DNA of 56,492 bases from Brachionus plicatilis (GCA_010279815.1 QEOQ01000508.1:5803169-5859660); one strand, 5' to 3'; positions 44,357 to 56,400 are shown, counted from the stretch's first letter. The notes: a model not told the origin generated them from the sequence alone. Translations and numbers: made by a program.

Positions 44357-45420
44357 CTATTTTTTCTTTGTAAAATTTTCCTCCATTATTTTCTTGAATA
44401 TCGACTTCCTTTAAAAAAAAATCAATTAATTAGGATTTAATTTACTTTTTGTTTAATTCGTAAATTTTGTCAGATCCAATCTGTCCTCAAATAAAAATCA
44501 ACTGATACTTACTCTTTAGCTTTAGGTAAAGCTTTCTCAATATCGAAATCTCCCGAACTTAATTTTTCAATAGTCTCTTCAGCAAAAACTTCTTTTAAAG
44601 GTCTGATTGAAATTTTTTGCTTTTCCTCTTCGATTTTTTTTAACTTATTAACAGCCTCCCAAGGTTTTAGTCCAATCCATTCAGCTTCTTCAATGGGAAT
44701 AACAAATTCCTTATATCTATTGTAAATAATTTCTTGCTTTTGCTGATCTTGCGGGTACAAATCGGTGTCCTTTTTAGCCAAACGTATCAGCATTTCCCTT
44801 TTCAATTGCATTCCGATATCAGATTTCAAGTCTACTTCATGAGTTTTCAAAATGTAATTATCAAAGCCCTTAGCTTCTTCAATTAACTCAAGAGTTCGCC
44901 TTGTACACGTCAAAGCGTAGTTCTGATCAAGTATTTCCGAATAGAAAATAAGTTTTAGAACTTTAGGCCTCCACAGTTTTGTTGTTCTAGATTTAAAAAT
45001 ATTTTTAATTTAAATAATTTTAAAAAAAAAGATTACAAATATTGGGGTCGTTTATATCCAGTTTGTTCAGGACGCTTGTAGCCAGCAACTACTCCTTCAC
45101 CTCCCCAAATTCCCAATTTCGATTGTGTCGGATATAAAACTACTATCGGAGTATCCTGTATTCGCTTTCTTGGAAAATTGTCAAAATAATCACCGATAAT
45201 TGTTTTTAGCTTACTTGACACCATGTTCATGATCAACTTCGTACAGTTTTTCCGATGGCTTATAATGTACAGGCTTTGGCAAAGTATTTAAAAAGTCGAC
45301 TTGTCTTTTTTTGTAGTGCTCGGGAAGGCGATAAAAAATACCATTTGGATCACTCCATTTGGGCAAGTGCTTGCCTAAAGATTTTATTCGCTCAAATTTG
45401 GGTAAAAGCAACTTAGACAT
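44357..45420 (-). CDS. MRPL28: Mitochondrial ribosomal protein L28 (bL28m)
   Basis: Exons 45420-45215, 45168-45037 and 44986-44509 give 271 aa if the frame ends at the TAA at 44509; a strong donor-like GA|GTAAGT at that stop and an acceptor TTTTTAAAG allow a fourth exon 44408-44357, which adds EKSIFKKIMEENFTKKK. The match to animal MRPL28 is clear: RLPEHYKKR, KPVHYKPS, LGIWGGEGVVAGY (human GLWGGEGWILGQ), FYSEILDQNYALTCTRRTLE, FDNYILKT, LKREMLIRLAKKDTDLYPQD, IYNRYKEFVIPIEEAEWIGL. It is a large-subunit mitoribosome protein. It lies 178 bp downstream of TMEM177 on the same strand. Unlike most genes here it has no acceptor-like AG just before the ATG. The second intron is 50 bp and the first only 46 bp. 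Confidence 0.94.
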
Positions 45421-45598
45421 TGTAAATTTTTTTTTTTTTAAATAATAAAATATAATTTAAAATTTAATTTTAATAAAAGTATTTTCGATTTTTTAGTTTT
45501 ATTTTAGCAAAATAAAATTTACTTTTATACTTAAAATCAAAAAATGATTTAATATTTCGTGTTTTATTAAAAGATCAAAAAAAAAAGCTTTAAATAAT

Positions 45599-47927
45599 TT
45601 ATTTTGATAAAAAACTTTCTAATTTAAGCCTAATTAATTTTAAAATTTTTAGTTTCTCATCACCATGTGGCTGCGTTTGGTCATTTTCTTTTATCTGTTC
45701 TGACTTTTTAGATTTTTGCTCATCGTTTTCCATTTGTTCATTCAATTTTGTTATCATTAAATCCAACTGTTTTTGACAGAATTCTCTTCGATCAGTTAAT
45801 TTAATACCCATAAAATTGGTATAGAAATAAAAATTAGTAAATGGTAAATAAACAGGCTGTTTTAAATAGTTTCCATTCGAGTCAATTAATTTGTGTCCAT
45901 CAATCAGAACTTCTCTCAGCAATTTATTTCTTTCTAGCATTTTATCATAAAATTCTATTGATCCAGTGCAGCAGTCTAAGCCCATTTGACAAGCTTGCAC
46001 GTCAATCGTTTCTTCTATTATTTTTGAAAAAATAAACTTACAACCAAAAATCACAGAGAAAGCAAACAGGCCAGAGAGTACAAAAACTTTTCGTCTCTGA
46101 AAAAACTGCATCTTGTAAACCCTTGTTTTGATGTAGGAATACATATAAGCCCCGCTTAAGGAAATAAATTCAACAAGTCGGTCCAATATGGATTTGATGA
46201 AATTGTCCGTATTTGCTACTTCTCTTCCCAAGCCAAATAGTTTAGCATCATCACTTAAAACAAGAGATTCAAAAAATTTTTCCTGGCTTTCTACACTTAA
46301 TTTTTGATTTATATCGTCAAGTGAAATTTTTTGACCAAGAAAATATTGGAAACCGTTTGCGGGAGTCAATTCGAATATGTCTGTTTTTGATTGAGCAAAA
46401 TAGCTATAGGGGAGGCCAATGTGACTGCCCTGTCTCAATTTGTTGAAGCCAAAACTAACAAAATCGAGGGTATTTGAACGAAAAAACTCAAAATTTCGTT
46501 CACCTTCACTTAAACGATAGAGAAACTGAAATTTTTTTTTTAAGAAAAGATTAATTTAATTTTTAGTCATTATTGGAAATTCACCTTTGTGGCTTGTTTT
46601 TCATCTTTTAATGATATGCCTAGATAATTGTTCGACTTTGTTTTAAATTCAAAATTGTCTCGCACTAAATCACCTTTGTTAATTCGATACATCACCGTAA
46701 TACCGGTATATCCTTTTTAAATATAAAAAAATTTGAATAAATTTTTATTATTAAATAACTAGTTAATTAAATAAAAATAATTTTTGATAGTCTATATTCA
46801 AATTAATTAATAATTAAGAAATTATTTTTTTACTCACTATTTGGGCTTCTTTTAAAAATTAATTTTCATTTTCTTTCAAAACATACATATATATGTAATT
46901 TTATTATTATGATTTTATCTATTAATTTTTGAAAACTGAATCTGAAAACTTAGTTTCATCTAATTTCTAAAATACATATTTTTCCATTATTTTACTAGAA
47001 CCTTTTCTAAAATCATATAAATTTTGAAAATAAAGTTGAGAAAAAATACGATGAAATTTTCATCTTAACCTGGTAGATGTTAAAAATAATATTAACTAAA
47101 ACGATTGGCTTTAATTTAAAATTAAATAAAATTTTTTACAAATATATTTCTTAGCTCTGAAAATTTTGGTAACCTTTTTTTATTCATCTAAATTATATCA
47201 AAATTTATTTAAAGAAAATTCTTAACACTTATAAAATTAACAAAAAATAGATAAAATTAGTTTTAAATTTTTGGTTCTTCTAGTTTTACAATGATGAGGA
47301 TGATATGAGTCATATATAGTGACTCGACATTTTTGAGATGATTAAGTCAAAGAATCGGGTCAAGATTCAAGTAATATTCATAGAATTACTAGTCCGAATC
47401 TTAGACTGTTAGAATTCCAAGTTCAGGAAATCCAATAAAATATATTTTAATATCAAATTTTAATAGAAATATGTTTTATGAGCTAAAAAGTTTTTTTTCA
47501 ATTTTTATTTTTATGATTTTATGAATTTTCACAATTAAATGAAAAAATTTCTCATATTTTCTGATCGATTGATTGAAAGTTAAATTTCTCTTATTTTAAG
47601 ATTGAAAATGATTAAAAAAAATTTAAAATAAAAATTTCAACAGACTTCGAAAACGATTACTTGGAGTAATTGTTTGATCCAAGATCGAAAAGAAAATTCT
47701 TAGACTTATGTTGACAGTCCCAGATTTTAGTTTGATTATTTTTTTTTATATGACTATATTTAAAAGCATTTTTATGATTTTAGTATCTCCACATAATAAT
47801 CGAAAAGAATTTTTATCAAGTCAAGAGTAAATGAACTTAAAACGGTGTTTGTATTATTTAAAAAAAAATTACCTGTGATCAGAACAGATGCAATCAACTG
47901 AGAATTTTCTCTTAAAAATCTACTCAT
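45599..47927 (-). CDS. TMEM177: TMEM177, mitochondrial inner-membrane protein
   Basis: Exons 47927-47873, 46712-46585 and 46525-45599 join in frame (369 aa; human 311). The start is MSRFLRENSQLIASVLITGG with a hydrophobic segment (about residues 10-26). Family landmarks follow: GSHIGLPYSYF (human VVGIPASF), DDAKLFGLGREVANTDNF (human AQKFALAREV), a second hydrophobic segment KVFVLSGLFAFSVIFGCKF, and CCTGSIEFYDKMLERNKLLR followed by KLIDSNGNY (human CGGVEFYEKLLSGN and LYTPSGNI). TMEM177 stabilises COX20 in cytochrome oxidase assembly (family knowledge). A charged C-terminal extension rich in E/K/Q is added. TTATTAATCAG ends 5 nt before the ATG. It sits 160 bp downstream of EIF2B4, same strand. 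Confidence 0.92.
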
Positions 47928-48087
47928 TCTATCTGATTAATAAAAAAATAATTGTCAGTCTAAGCGAAAATGAAATTGGTTAATAACAACCACAAATATA
48001 TTTAAAAAAAGCTTTCAATCCGAAAAAAAATATTTAAATTACTTAAATTTTATTTTTGATAAAATGCTAAAATTTTAATTAAAATTT

Positions 48088-49781
48088 CTAGTTTCTAATT
48101 ATTGGTTCATTCTTAAGTCCAGTTCTAGTCGAATCTCTGTTTTTTAAACGCAGAACCACTGGTACACTTGTGCACGGTAGCATGCCCATATCGGTTACAA
48201 GGCAATTTATCAATTCAGGCGAACAAACATCATAAATTAAATTAAGCAAATTTAAATTTTCACCAATTTGAGAAGTAAATTCATCTTTTGCCAAAAATGG
48301 TTTTTCATTTTGCATTGCTTTATTTTCATTTTTCAATAAGTCCATGGGATTACCAAGCTCGTTTTTGACCAATGCATCTGTTTGAACCTTATCAGCGAAT
48401 TTATAAGTTTCACAACAAGCTTTAAAAAATAAAGTAAAATTTTAATTCTTAAAACAAAAATTTATCGTTACCAATAACTGGTACATTAAATGCTTTGGCC
48501 ACGAGAGCGATTTGAGAGGACCCTATCTGAGCCATTACGTAACCATTTGCCATTAAAGCATGTGCACCTAAAATAACTTTATTCACCCGATTCATGATGT
48601 ATGAAATTCCATTGATTAAAATATATGAACAATCAATGTCATATTTGAGCAATTTTTCGAGACTTTTTTTGCCTCTGTATTTAGGTCTAGAGTCAACGAC
48701 TATTACATGAATGTTTTGGAATCTTTGTTTGGCCTCTATTAGGATACGATTGACTAAATTCGAGTAGCCAAATATCAGTATGGTATCATTGTCAGAAATT
48801 TTTGACTGTGCATAAGATGTGCCAGATATAATGCTATTGACATCAGCTAAAATGTACTTGTTTATTGTCTCAGCTGCAAGAAGTATTTTTTCTTCGACAA
48901 ATTTATCAATTTCTTCAACTAATAAATCTTTGGCCTTAATTCAAAATTTTAATTTTTTTTTTAATTTTCAATTTCAAGATCAAATTCTACTTCAGTTTCG
49001 GAAATGTTGACTGGAAGATGCAGGATAATGTGTTTCATTTCTTTAATAGCGTTTCCTTGGCTCACCGATAATGGTCTACATTGAGTTAGAAAGCTTAATT
49101 TAAAATTTGAGTAAAGCTTTGAATTTTATCTTAGATTTTTGAATTTTTACTTAATGTTTGGTTTTAATTTAGACTCAATGTATTCGGAAAGGGTTTTTGA
49201 AGAATTGCTAGGAAATTTAAGGTCTATTATAAATTGTTTGAGAGCATACAAAAATCCAATGCATCGAGAATTTGAGCACGAAATTAGATCATGTGCTGAT
49301 TGAAGACCCAATTTTAAAAAGTTTGGATGAATGCTTGAATTTTCCAGAGAATTCCTTTCTGTTATTGAGTAGTCCCGTTTGTATTCCTCAAAGTGGTGAA
49401 ACAGTTTTGGTTTAGTGTTAAAAGATTGACTTTCTGCTAAATCTTCTTTCCTATTCAATTTAAGTTTTACTGGTGCCGTTTCGAAGACAAGATCTTTGTT
49501 TTTAGACTCATTGCTTACATTATGGCTTGTTTTAGCATCGTCTTGTTTTAAGTTGGCACTGACTGGCTTTTCAGGTTGGGATGATTTTTTTGGCATTGTC
49601 GAAGCGACGGTCGTCGCTTTTTTTGCTCTTTGCTCTTCTTGTTTAACTCTGCGTTCACGTCTAAGGTCAGCCTTAGATTTTTGCTGCTCTAGAGTCAGAA
49701 GTTAGTATTTTATTTTTTTTAAATTGGAAGTTTACCTGTTTGGTTTTCCGATGTTTGAGATTGATTATTTTGGGAGCTCAT
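48088..49781 (-). CDS. EIF2B4: Translation initiation factor eIF2B subunit delta
   Basis: Exons 49781-49736, 49688-49151, 49093-48991, 48934-48472 and 48419-48088 join in frame (493 aa; human about 523). The basic N-terminal region has KSKADLRRERRVKQEEQRAK (human RSKAELRAERRAKQE). Then IHPNFLKLGLQ, SNSRCIGFLYALKQFI, FLTQCRPLSVSQGNAIKEMK, the Rossmann part with VVDSRPKYRGKKSLEKLLKY, VNKVILGAHALMANGYVMAQ, IGSSQIALVAKAFNVPVI, ACCETYKFADKVQTDALVKN, and LLNLIYDVCSPELINCLVTD. It is a regulatory subunit of eIF2B, the guanine-nucleotide exchange factor for eIF2. Four short introns. It is the first gene of a same-strand cluster with TMEM177 and MRPL28. An acceptor-like AAAAG lies 10 nt before the ATG. 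Confidence 0.96.
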
Positions 49782-51540
49782 TTTGGCTCAACTTTTGAAT
49801 AAATTATTTAAAAAGAATTAAATTAAATCTAATTTTATAAAATTGGTTTAAATATTTAGAAATTTTTATTTGAAAGAAAGAAATCATAAATACAAAATTT
49901 AATTCTTCAAATGGGAAAATGTTTTCCTCTGCATTCTTAATAATGAGCAAATATTTTGAAATTATTGCTCCGATTTTGTTTGGTTTATTTTCTCTTATAA
50001 AATATTTTTCTAAATTACATTCGACTAATAATTACATGCGAGGCCAAAAAATACAGAGTTTTTTTTAATAATTTTTTTTTTTAATATTCAAGGCTAATCA
50101 ACAGTTTGCAGATAACAAAGACTAAAGCAAAGAATAAAAAAAAACTTTTATTTAAAATCAAAGTTTTTCAAAACAACATTTTAAAAATTATTTTTGTTTT
50201 TTTTATTTGAGTTAATTTATTTTTTTAGAGAAAAGATGATTATTGAGATTAAAAATTATGTCTTTTTTAAATTTAAATTATTTTTTCTTTTAAAACATTT
50301 TTTCATATTCTTACTTTAAATTAAATTTATCCTTCTTATTTAAAGTTAAAGTCTGACCATCTGACTGACATCGAAAACATATTTAGTTAAAGTTCAATAA
50401 ATGCAAAAAATAATTGTTGTAAATCATTTCCAAATAATGTAGGCAATCGACTCCAATCGATTGACAAATTTAATAAATTGATTAATTTTTTTATAGTCGA
50501 CTAAAAAAAATTAATCGATTTAATAATCGACTAAAAAAAGTTAGTCGATTTAAAGTTAGTCGATTTTTGAATCGATAATTGATAATCGATTGCCAACACT
50601 ATTTCCAAATCGATTAAAATTGTATCCTACATTTGAAAATTTTGAAAATTTTTTAAATATTTCTAAAATTATTTCTCTTCTAATTGAAACAAGAAAAATA
50701 TATATTTACATGATAAATGGCTTGGGAATTTTCTTTTTTACAGAAAACATTTTTTTTGTATAAAAAACAACTTTGGACTTAAATACTAGTAAGTTTCTTC
50801 AATTTGTGGATACTTCTATTTGATGGAATACGATAAGTGTCAATAAATCAGCAAGGTAAAAATCTTGATCAAATTTTAAACATGCTAAAAATTTTTTTAA
50901 TGCGTAATTGATTGCACTGCAGATTTTTTTAATTTTTTTTCTTCAAAAACCATATTATTTTATTTGAAAATTTATTATTTTAGATTAGCTTCGTGATATC
51001 TTGAAAAATTTTGGAAGAGTAAAAATTTTTCTTTATTTTATCAATAATGATAGAAAGTGTCAGATCATTTTGAAATTTTATTTTTTATTTTACTTTTTAA
51101 AATTTATGAATTTTTAGTCCAATATTGAACAAAAACGTAGGAATTCGCCAAATATTTTAAGTTTCTTTTTATACTTCAAATAAAGTTGAGAATCATTTCT
51201 TTTTTCATTAAAACTCCTTGCCCTAAATTTTTTTTGTCATAATTCCACTTTCTTTAATAAAAATCATATATCATTTTAGCTAGTTCCATTCAAATTATTA
51301 TTAAATTTAAAAACTACAAAAATAAATAAAAAATTTTATTTTGTCGTTTATTTGTGAAATCAAAAAAAAATAATCTTTTTTGCCTTGGTAAACAATTAAG
51401 TCTGAAATAAAATTTTCGTAAATTTAATTTTTCAAGAATTAGAAAGGCAAAACTCAAGACTAGGCAAAAAATTTACAACAAATAATTATTTTTTGAAAAA
51501 CGAATTTCAAAATTAACTCTAATAACAAAAAATGAATGCA
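49782..51540. other. Intergenic AT-rich DNA between EIF2B4 and histone H4
   Basis: About 1.8 kb between divergent genes. Apart from the MITE at 50435-50601 I see no element, RNA gene or open frame. Confidence 0.65.
50427..50609. mobile_element. hAT-like MITE with iterated ATCGATT words and 8-bp target duplication
   Basis: The element is 50435-50601 (167 bp). It starts TAATGTAGGCAATCGA; the complement of its right end is TAGTGTTGGCAATCGA (14 of 16 identical). TTTCCAAA flanks both sides (50427-50434 and 50602-50609). The interior is almost wholly made of TAATCGATT, TAGTCGACT and TTAGTCGATTT variants. Confidence 0.85.
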
Positions 51541-51552
51541 TATAACTAAGAA

Positions 51553-51562
51553 TTATATAAAT
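51553..51562 (+). promoter_or_regulatory. TATA box of histone H4
   Basis: TTATATAAAT lies about 65 bp before the H4 start codon, at a spacing typical of histone promoters with short leaders. Confidence 0.65.
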
Positions 51563-51619
51563 AGTGCTTACATCTAAAATTTTGATTAAAAATTAAAATA
51601 CGTCAATCAAAGCAAGTGA

Positions 51620-51934
<315 letters not shown>

Positions 51935-52344
51935 TTTTATTAATTTCATTTATGTAAATTTTCTTAAAACTAAAATATGTTTGTATTTTTTGTATCATCA
52001 ATTAATTTGTAATAAAAATTAGTCAATTAATTTTTTTAATCAACTTTTTTTAAAAAGTGATCATTTATCTTCAAACATTTAAAATTTATTTTTAATTTTT
52101 CTATTAAGTTTATTTTTGAGTTAATTCTTACAGAATCCGAAATTGAGTTTTAGTGTCTGTTCATAAAAATATTCAATTAAAAATATTGCTTTTTGTTTAA
52201 AATTTTAGTGAAAGACAATTTGAAATTTTAGTTTTTAACTTTATTCAGCAAAAGTAAGATTTTTTTTTGTTAATTTAGTAATTTAATTTTTCTACCTTTC
52301 AGGCTAATTTTTTCTGAATTTCATAGTTTTTAAAAAAAGTAAAT

Positions 52345-52788
52345 TTAAACATTTGTACCGTTCACTTTTTGCTTTCTATTTTTTCTTTGTTTCTTTACTT
52401 TTTAAAAAAAATTTCAATTAATACTTTTTAAAAGCATGTAAGACGATTATTTTTACCTTTGGATGGATCATTTTCATTCTTGTTTTTCTTGTTTTTGTTT
52501 TTTTTCTCCTTTTTCTCTTGTCTATCCTTGAGCTCTTTTACTTTCTTATTAGCCTTGTTGTTTCGTCTTCTTGCTTTTTTGTCCTGAGGAACAGCTTTTA
52601 CTGGATCAGAACTGTTGCGACCAGAAGCTAAATGAGTAATTTGGTCAAGAAGTTCTCTCTTAGACTTTCTTTGGAAAGAAAATTATACCTTGAACTCCTT
52701 TAGCTGTGCGATTATTGGAAGCAGCAAATCCAATGGCACATAGAGACACCAAAACAGCTAAGATCAATACTAATGAGAAAAGCTTCAT
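52345..52788 (-). CDS. Small secreted Lys/Asn-rich protein (unrecognised)
   Basis: Three exons join in frame: 52788-52689, 52627-52457 and 52397-52345 (107 aa). The N-terminus MKLFSLVLILAVLVSLCAIG plus FAAS is a clear signal peptide with likely cleavage near residue 22-24. The mature part is very basic: DKKARRRNNKANKKVKELKD, then EKKEKKNKNKKNKNENDPSK. If the last intron is not spliced, the frame instead ends at 52434 with KGKNNRLTCF. No family recognised; a secreted cationic peptide or matrix protein is possible (inference). It has a TATA box and a short leader, suggesting strong or inducible expression. Confidence 0.75.
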
Positions 52789-52823
52789 TTTTGTTTTATT
52801 TTTTCGAACCAAATCATTTGAAT

Positions 52824-52832
52824 ATTTATACC
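52824..52832 (-). promoter_or_regulatory. TATA box of the secreted-protein gene
   Basis: On the minus strand GGTATAAATATTC stands about 38 bp before the ATG of the signal-peptide gene. Confidence 0.55.
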
Positions 52833-52859
52833 ATCTGAGTTTGCTTGTATGTCAAATTA

Positions 52860-55330
52860 TAGCGTCTTTGTAATCAAATCTGAATGGTCGGTTTAGAATT
52901 ACTTTAAATATTCTAATCATGTTGTATTTTCTAGACGAAAAAAATGATAAGTTATGGCGTACTAAACCATTTGTGCATGAATAAAGAAATGATAAAAAAG
53001 ATATGAAATCTATCAAGTGCTATTATTATTTGAGTATTTTTTTTATTAATTTTATCTAGATTTAAGTGATTTGAAATAGATGGTTTTTATTAACAGCTTT
53101 TTTTTGAACGATATTTTACCTTATATTTCTATTAAAATGATTCTCATCTAATTTTTTTTTAATTTTAGTTTTTAAATGTTTTTTGCTTTTACATGTGTGC
53201 CTATCACTTTGAAAAAATTAGAATCTCGAATAATGCCACCCCTAAAGCCACTTAATTTTATTGACTTAAGAATAAAATCTTTCATAAAAATATTCAAAAT
53301 ATTGATAAAAATCAATTTTTCCATATAGAATTTACCAAACAAAAGCATTATATAAAAGTAAAAAAATAATCATCTTTTAAAATCATTTTAAAGTCTTTTC
53401 AAAGTCATGAAGAATTTTGGGTAAGGGTTAAGCAGAGTTTTTCGAAAGTTTTAAGTCAAGTTTTATATTAGGTTAGCAATAATTTTATCTTTTTTTTTTT
53501 TGTATTTTTTATTTTATTTTTGATCTACAAATTTAAGGCTTAATTTTTTTTCACTTTTTTTAAAACTATATAAATTAAAAAAATCATAGTTAAGTCAAAT
53601 TAATTGATTTAACAATGACTTTGGAACTTTTGAGCAAATCTACCAAATCCTCACCTGAAATTCATTTTTTCCCTATTAAGTGAAAATCTTTTGAAAAATA
53701 TAAGAAATCTTGTTTCGGTTTTGAGCAGTTTTCACATTTTTCGAATTTCTAAAGAATTATTTTGAAGATTACTTTAGGTAGAGTTTACTTTAAGCCCAAA
53801 AATGACAAATTATTATTAAATTTTCATGAAGATGATTATATTTTCTGGCACTTAATTAATATAAATGTTATAAAATGTATCTTAAAAAATTTTTAAATTC
53901 AATTGTTCGGATACCGAATTACGCCAACTTTTGATGATTCAGTAAGACCTGCAAAATTTATTTAAGTTCAAAGGTCTTAATAAAAAATTTGAGGGCTAAA
54001 TAAACTTATTTTTATTAGACAAAATTCGTACAAACAAATTTTTATGCTCACTTTTTTTAATTTTAAACTTTTAGTTAGTTATTTTATTTTTATTAATATT
54101 CTAAAAATTCTTATTCTTTTTAATAATACTAATTAAAACCAAAATTTAAGATTTATTCTTTATGTTAAAAATTTTAAAAAAATAATAATTTAAAAATAGT
54201 TTGATAATAATAATTAAGGAAATCTTTTTTAATTTTTAAGATGAAAAAAATTCAAAATTCAATTCTAAAAAACTAAAATAAAAGCCTTTTGCACTATCAT
54301 TGCAAGTCAGTTTAACTTTTGCGCTACATTAAATATGTAAAAATTCTGACCATATTTTTAGATTTCTCAGAATCGAAAGTAAGTAAATTTGTTTTGGAAA
54401 AAAAATAATCAGTCTTAATCAGGTTGTATTCTGGTTTTCAATCGCAATATCACAATTTTTCTTTATAAAAATTAAATTTTCTAGTAGACTATTTTATTAT
54501 CTTTTTAAAAACATCATCAGCTTTTGGGTTTATCTGGAGAGCTATGAGAGAGTTTTTGGGTTTTTGATGTTGTTTTTTTTATACGAAATTTAAATGTGAT
54601 GACAATTATTTTCAGATGAAAAATGTTGCGAATTTCAGGTTTTTAGAAGAAAAATATCAAAAAAGGTGATAGATAAGATATATTTAAATATTTTAGGTAT
54701 CGGGAAAAAAAAGAAAAATTGTAAGGTTTAAATCACACAATGGAATTTATTGGAGGCCTTGAAATGAATAACATTGGAATGATTATCTTATTTTTTGCTT
54801 AAGATAAATAACATAAATTGAACTGCTCAGTTTTGAAAAACTTATCATTTTTTATGACACTACCATTTGTTATTTTTCATCGAAAACTTTTTTATCGATA
54901 AAGGGCAGTGTTTTTGTCAAAATAACCCATAGAATTTTTTTTCTATCAAATTCGAGTAATTTTCACTGAAAAATTAACATTGAAATTGATTTCTTAAAAA
55001 AATTTTCTTTTCATTTCAATGGTGAATTTTAAATATTGGTTTAGAGATCGAAAATACGGATTTTAGAAAAATACCAAGGTTAAGCTCCTTCAGATTAAAA
55101 AAAATTAAAAAAAATCAAACATAAAATTTCAAGTAAATTTTTTTAAAATAAAATTAAAATATACATATTTAGAAAGCAATATTCTACAGGCTTTTTTCTA
55201 TTCAATATGAAAAAATTTTAACACCATAATTAATTTATTTTCATTATATAACACAATTCTAAATGTTTTTTTTGGGAGAATGGTATCAATTTTAGATGTT
55301 GATTATAATTAATTTTTATTTAGTATATTT
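52860..55330. other. Intergenic AT-rich DNA
   Basis: About 2.5 kb with no supportable gene, RNA or repeat. Homopolymer runs and TTAAAATTT-type words dominate. Confidence 0.6.
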
Positions 55331-55335
55331 TTTAG

Positions 55336-56214
55336 CTAGTCAATTTTTCTAAAGCGATCGACAAGGTCTCCCATCAGTTCCTAATCTATAAGCTTAGGGC
55401 TTATGGATTTGTGGGTCAAATTTTGGATTGGATAGCTGAGTTTCTCTCAAATAGAGAGCAAATAGTTGTTATGGGATAATCTGTTTCTGAGTGGTTGATT
55501 GTAACTAGTGGAGTTCCCCAGGGTTCGATCCTTGGTCCTCTGTTATTTATAGTTTTCATCGAATTTGAAGAACAAATGTGAAAATTATGCTGATGATACC
55601 AAGGTTTTATAGGCTATAACATCTATTGACGACAATCTCTCGCTTCAACGTGATCTTGATTTTAATTCTAGTTGGTCAATCACTTGATCATTATGTTAGA
55701 TCTTAATGTTGGAAAATGTTTTGTAATGCACATCGGTCCAAGAGACCAGGGTTTCGATTACACTATTTTCAATAAACAGGGAACGTGTCTATTGAGTAAA
55801 ACAAGTCTCGAAAAGGATTCTGGAATTTACGTACAATGTGATTTGAAATGGAGAAATCAGGTCAGGTACTGTGCAAATCGTGGAAATCGGATTTTGGGAA
55901 TGATAGTCAAAACCTTTAAAAATCTTAATCTAAGCATTTTAAGATTGCTTTATGCGTCGCTTGTTAGACCGCATCTTGATTTAGCCGTTTGCTCATGGTG
56001 TCTGTATTTAAAAGTGGACATTTGCGAATTAGAGAAAGTTCAAAGAAGAGTAACGAAGAGTTTAAAGTCTATCAAAGATTTGGTTATCAGACCATATTGA
56101 AGCTAAAAAAGACTAGACGAATTGGAGGTGATTTAATACAGGTCTTTAAGATCTTGAATAAATATGAGACTATTGAATTGTGTAACCTAGAATTATCTAG
56201 AATTATCTGATTTC
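55336..56214 (+). mobile_element. LINE reverse-transcriptase remnant (CR1/jockey-like)
   Basis: Plus-strand translation shows NFSKAIDKVSHQFLIYKLRA (motif A), FVGQILDWIAEFLSNREQIV, SGVPQGSILGPLLFIVFI (motif B), ENYADDTKV with the catalytic YADD, then SKTSLEKDSGIYVQCDLKWR, RILGMIVKTFKNLN, LYASLVRPHLDLAVCSW, ELEKVQRRVTKSLKSIKDL and GGDLIQVFKILNKYE. Several frameshifts and stops break it, so it is inactive. It is the most complete RT core in the window. Confidence 0.88.
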
Positions 56215-56400
56215 ATTTTTTCAATCAGTTTTTTTCAAAGACAACCGTTCTCTTTTTATTAAAAAAAACACATTCATCATCATTTTTGAAAAAAAAAATT
56301 CACTTTAGGGTTGAACCGTTAATTGTTTTGTTTTGAATTTCTATATAAAAATTAATTGATTATTGAAAGTTTCTCTTTTATAATGATCTCTTTTTTTAAA

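Noticed and set aside
48819..49705. Plus-strand frames opposite EIF2B4
   Set aside because: Antisense shadows of well-supported EIF2B4 exons.
55510..55540. GGTTCGATCC resembling a tRNA/SINE B box
   Set aside because: It is the coding sequence of the LINE motif PQGSILGP; no A box or cloverleaf fits.
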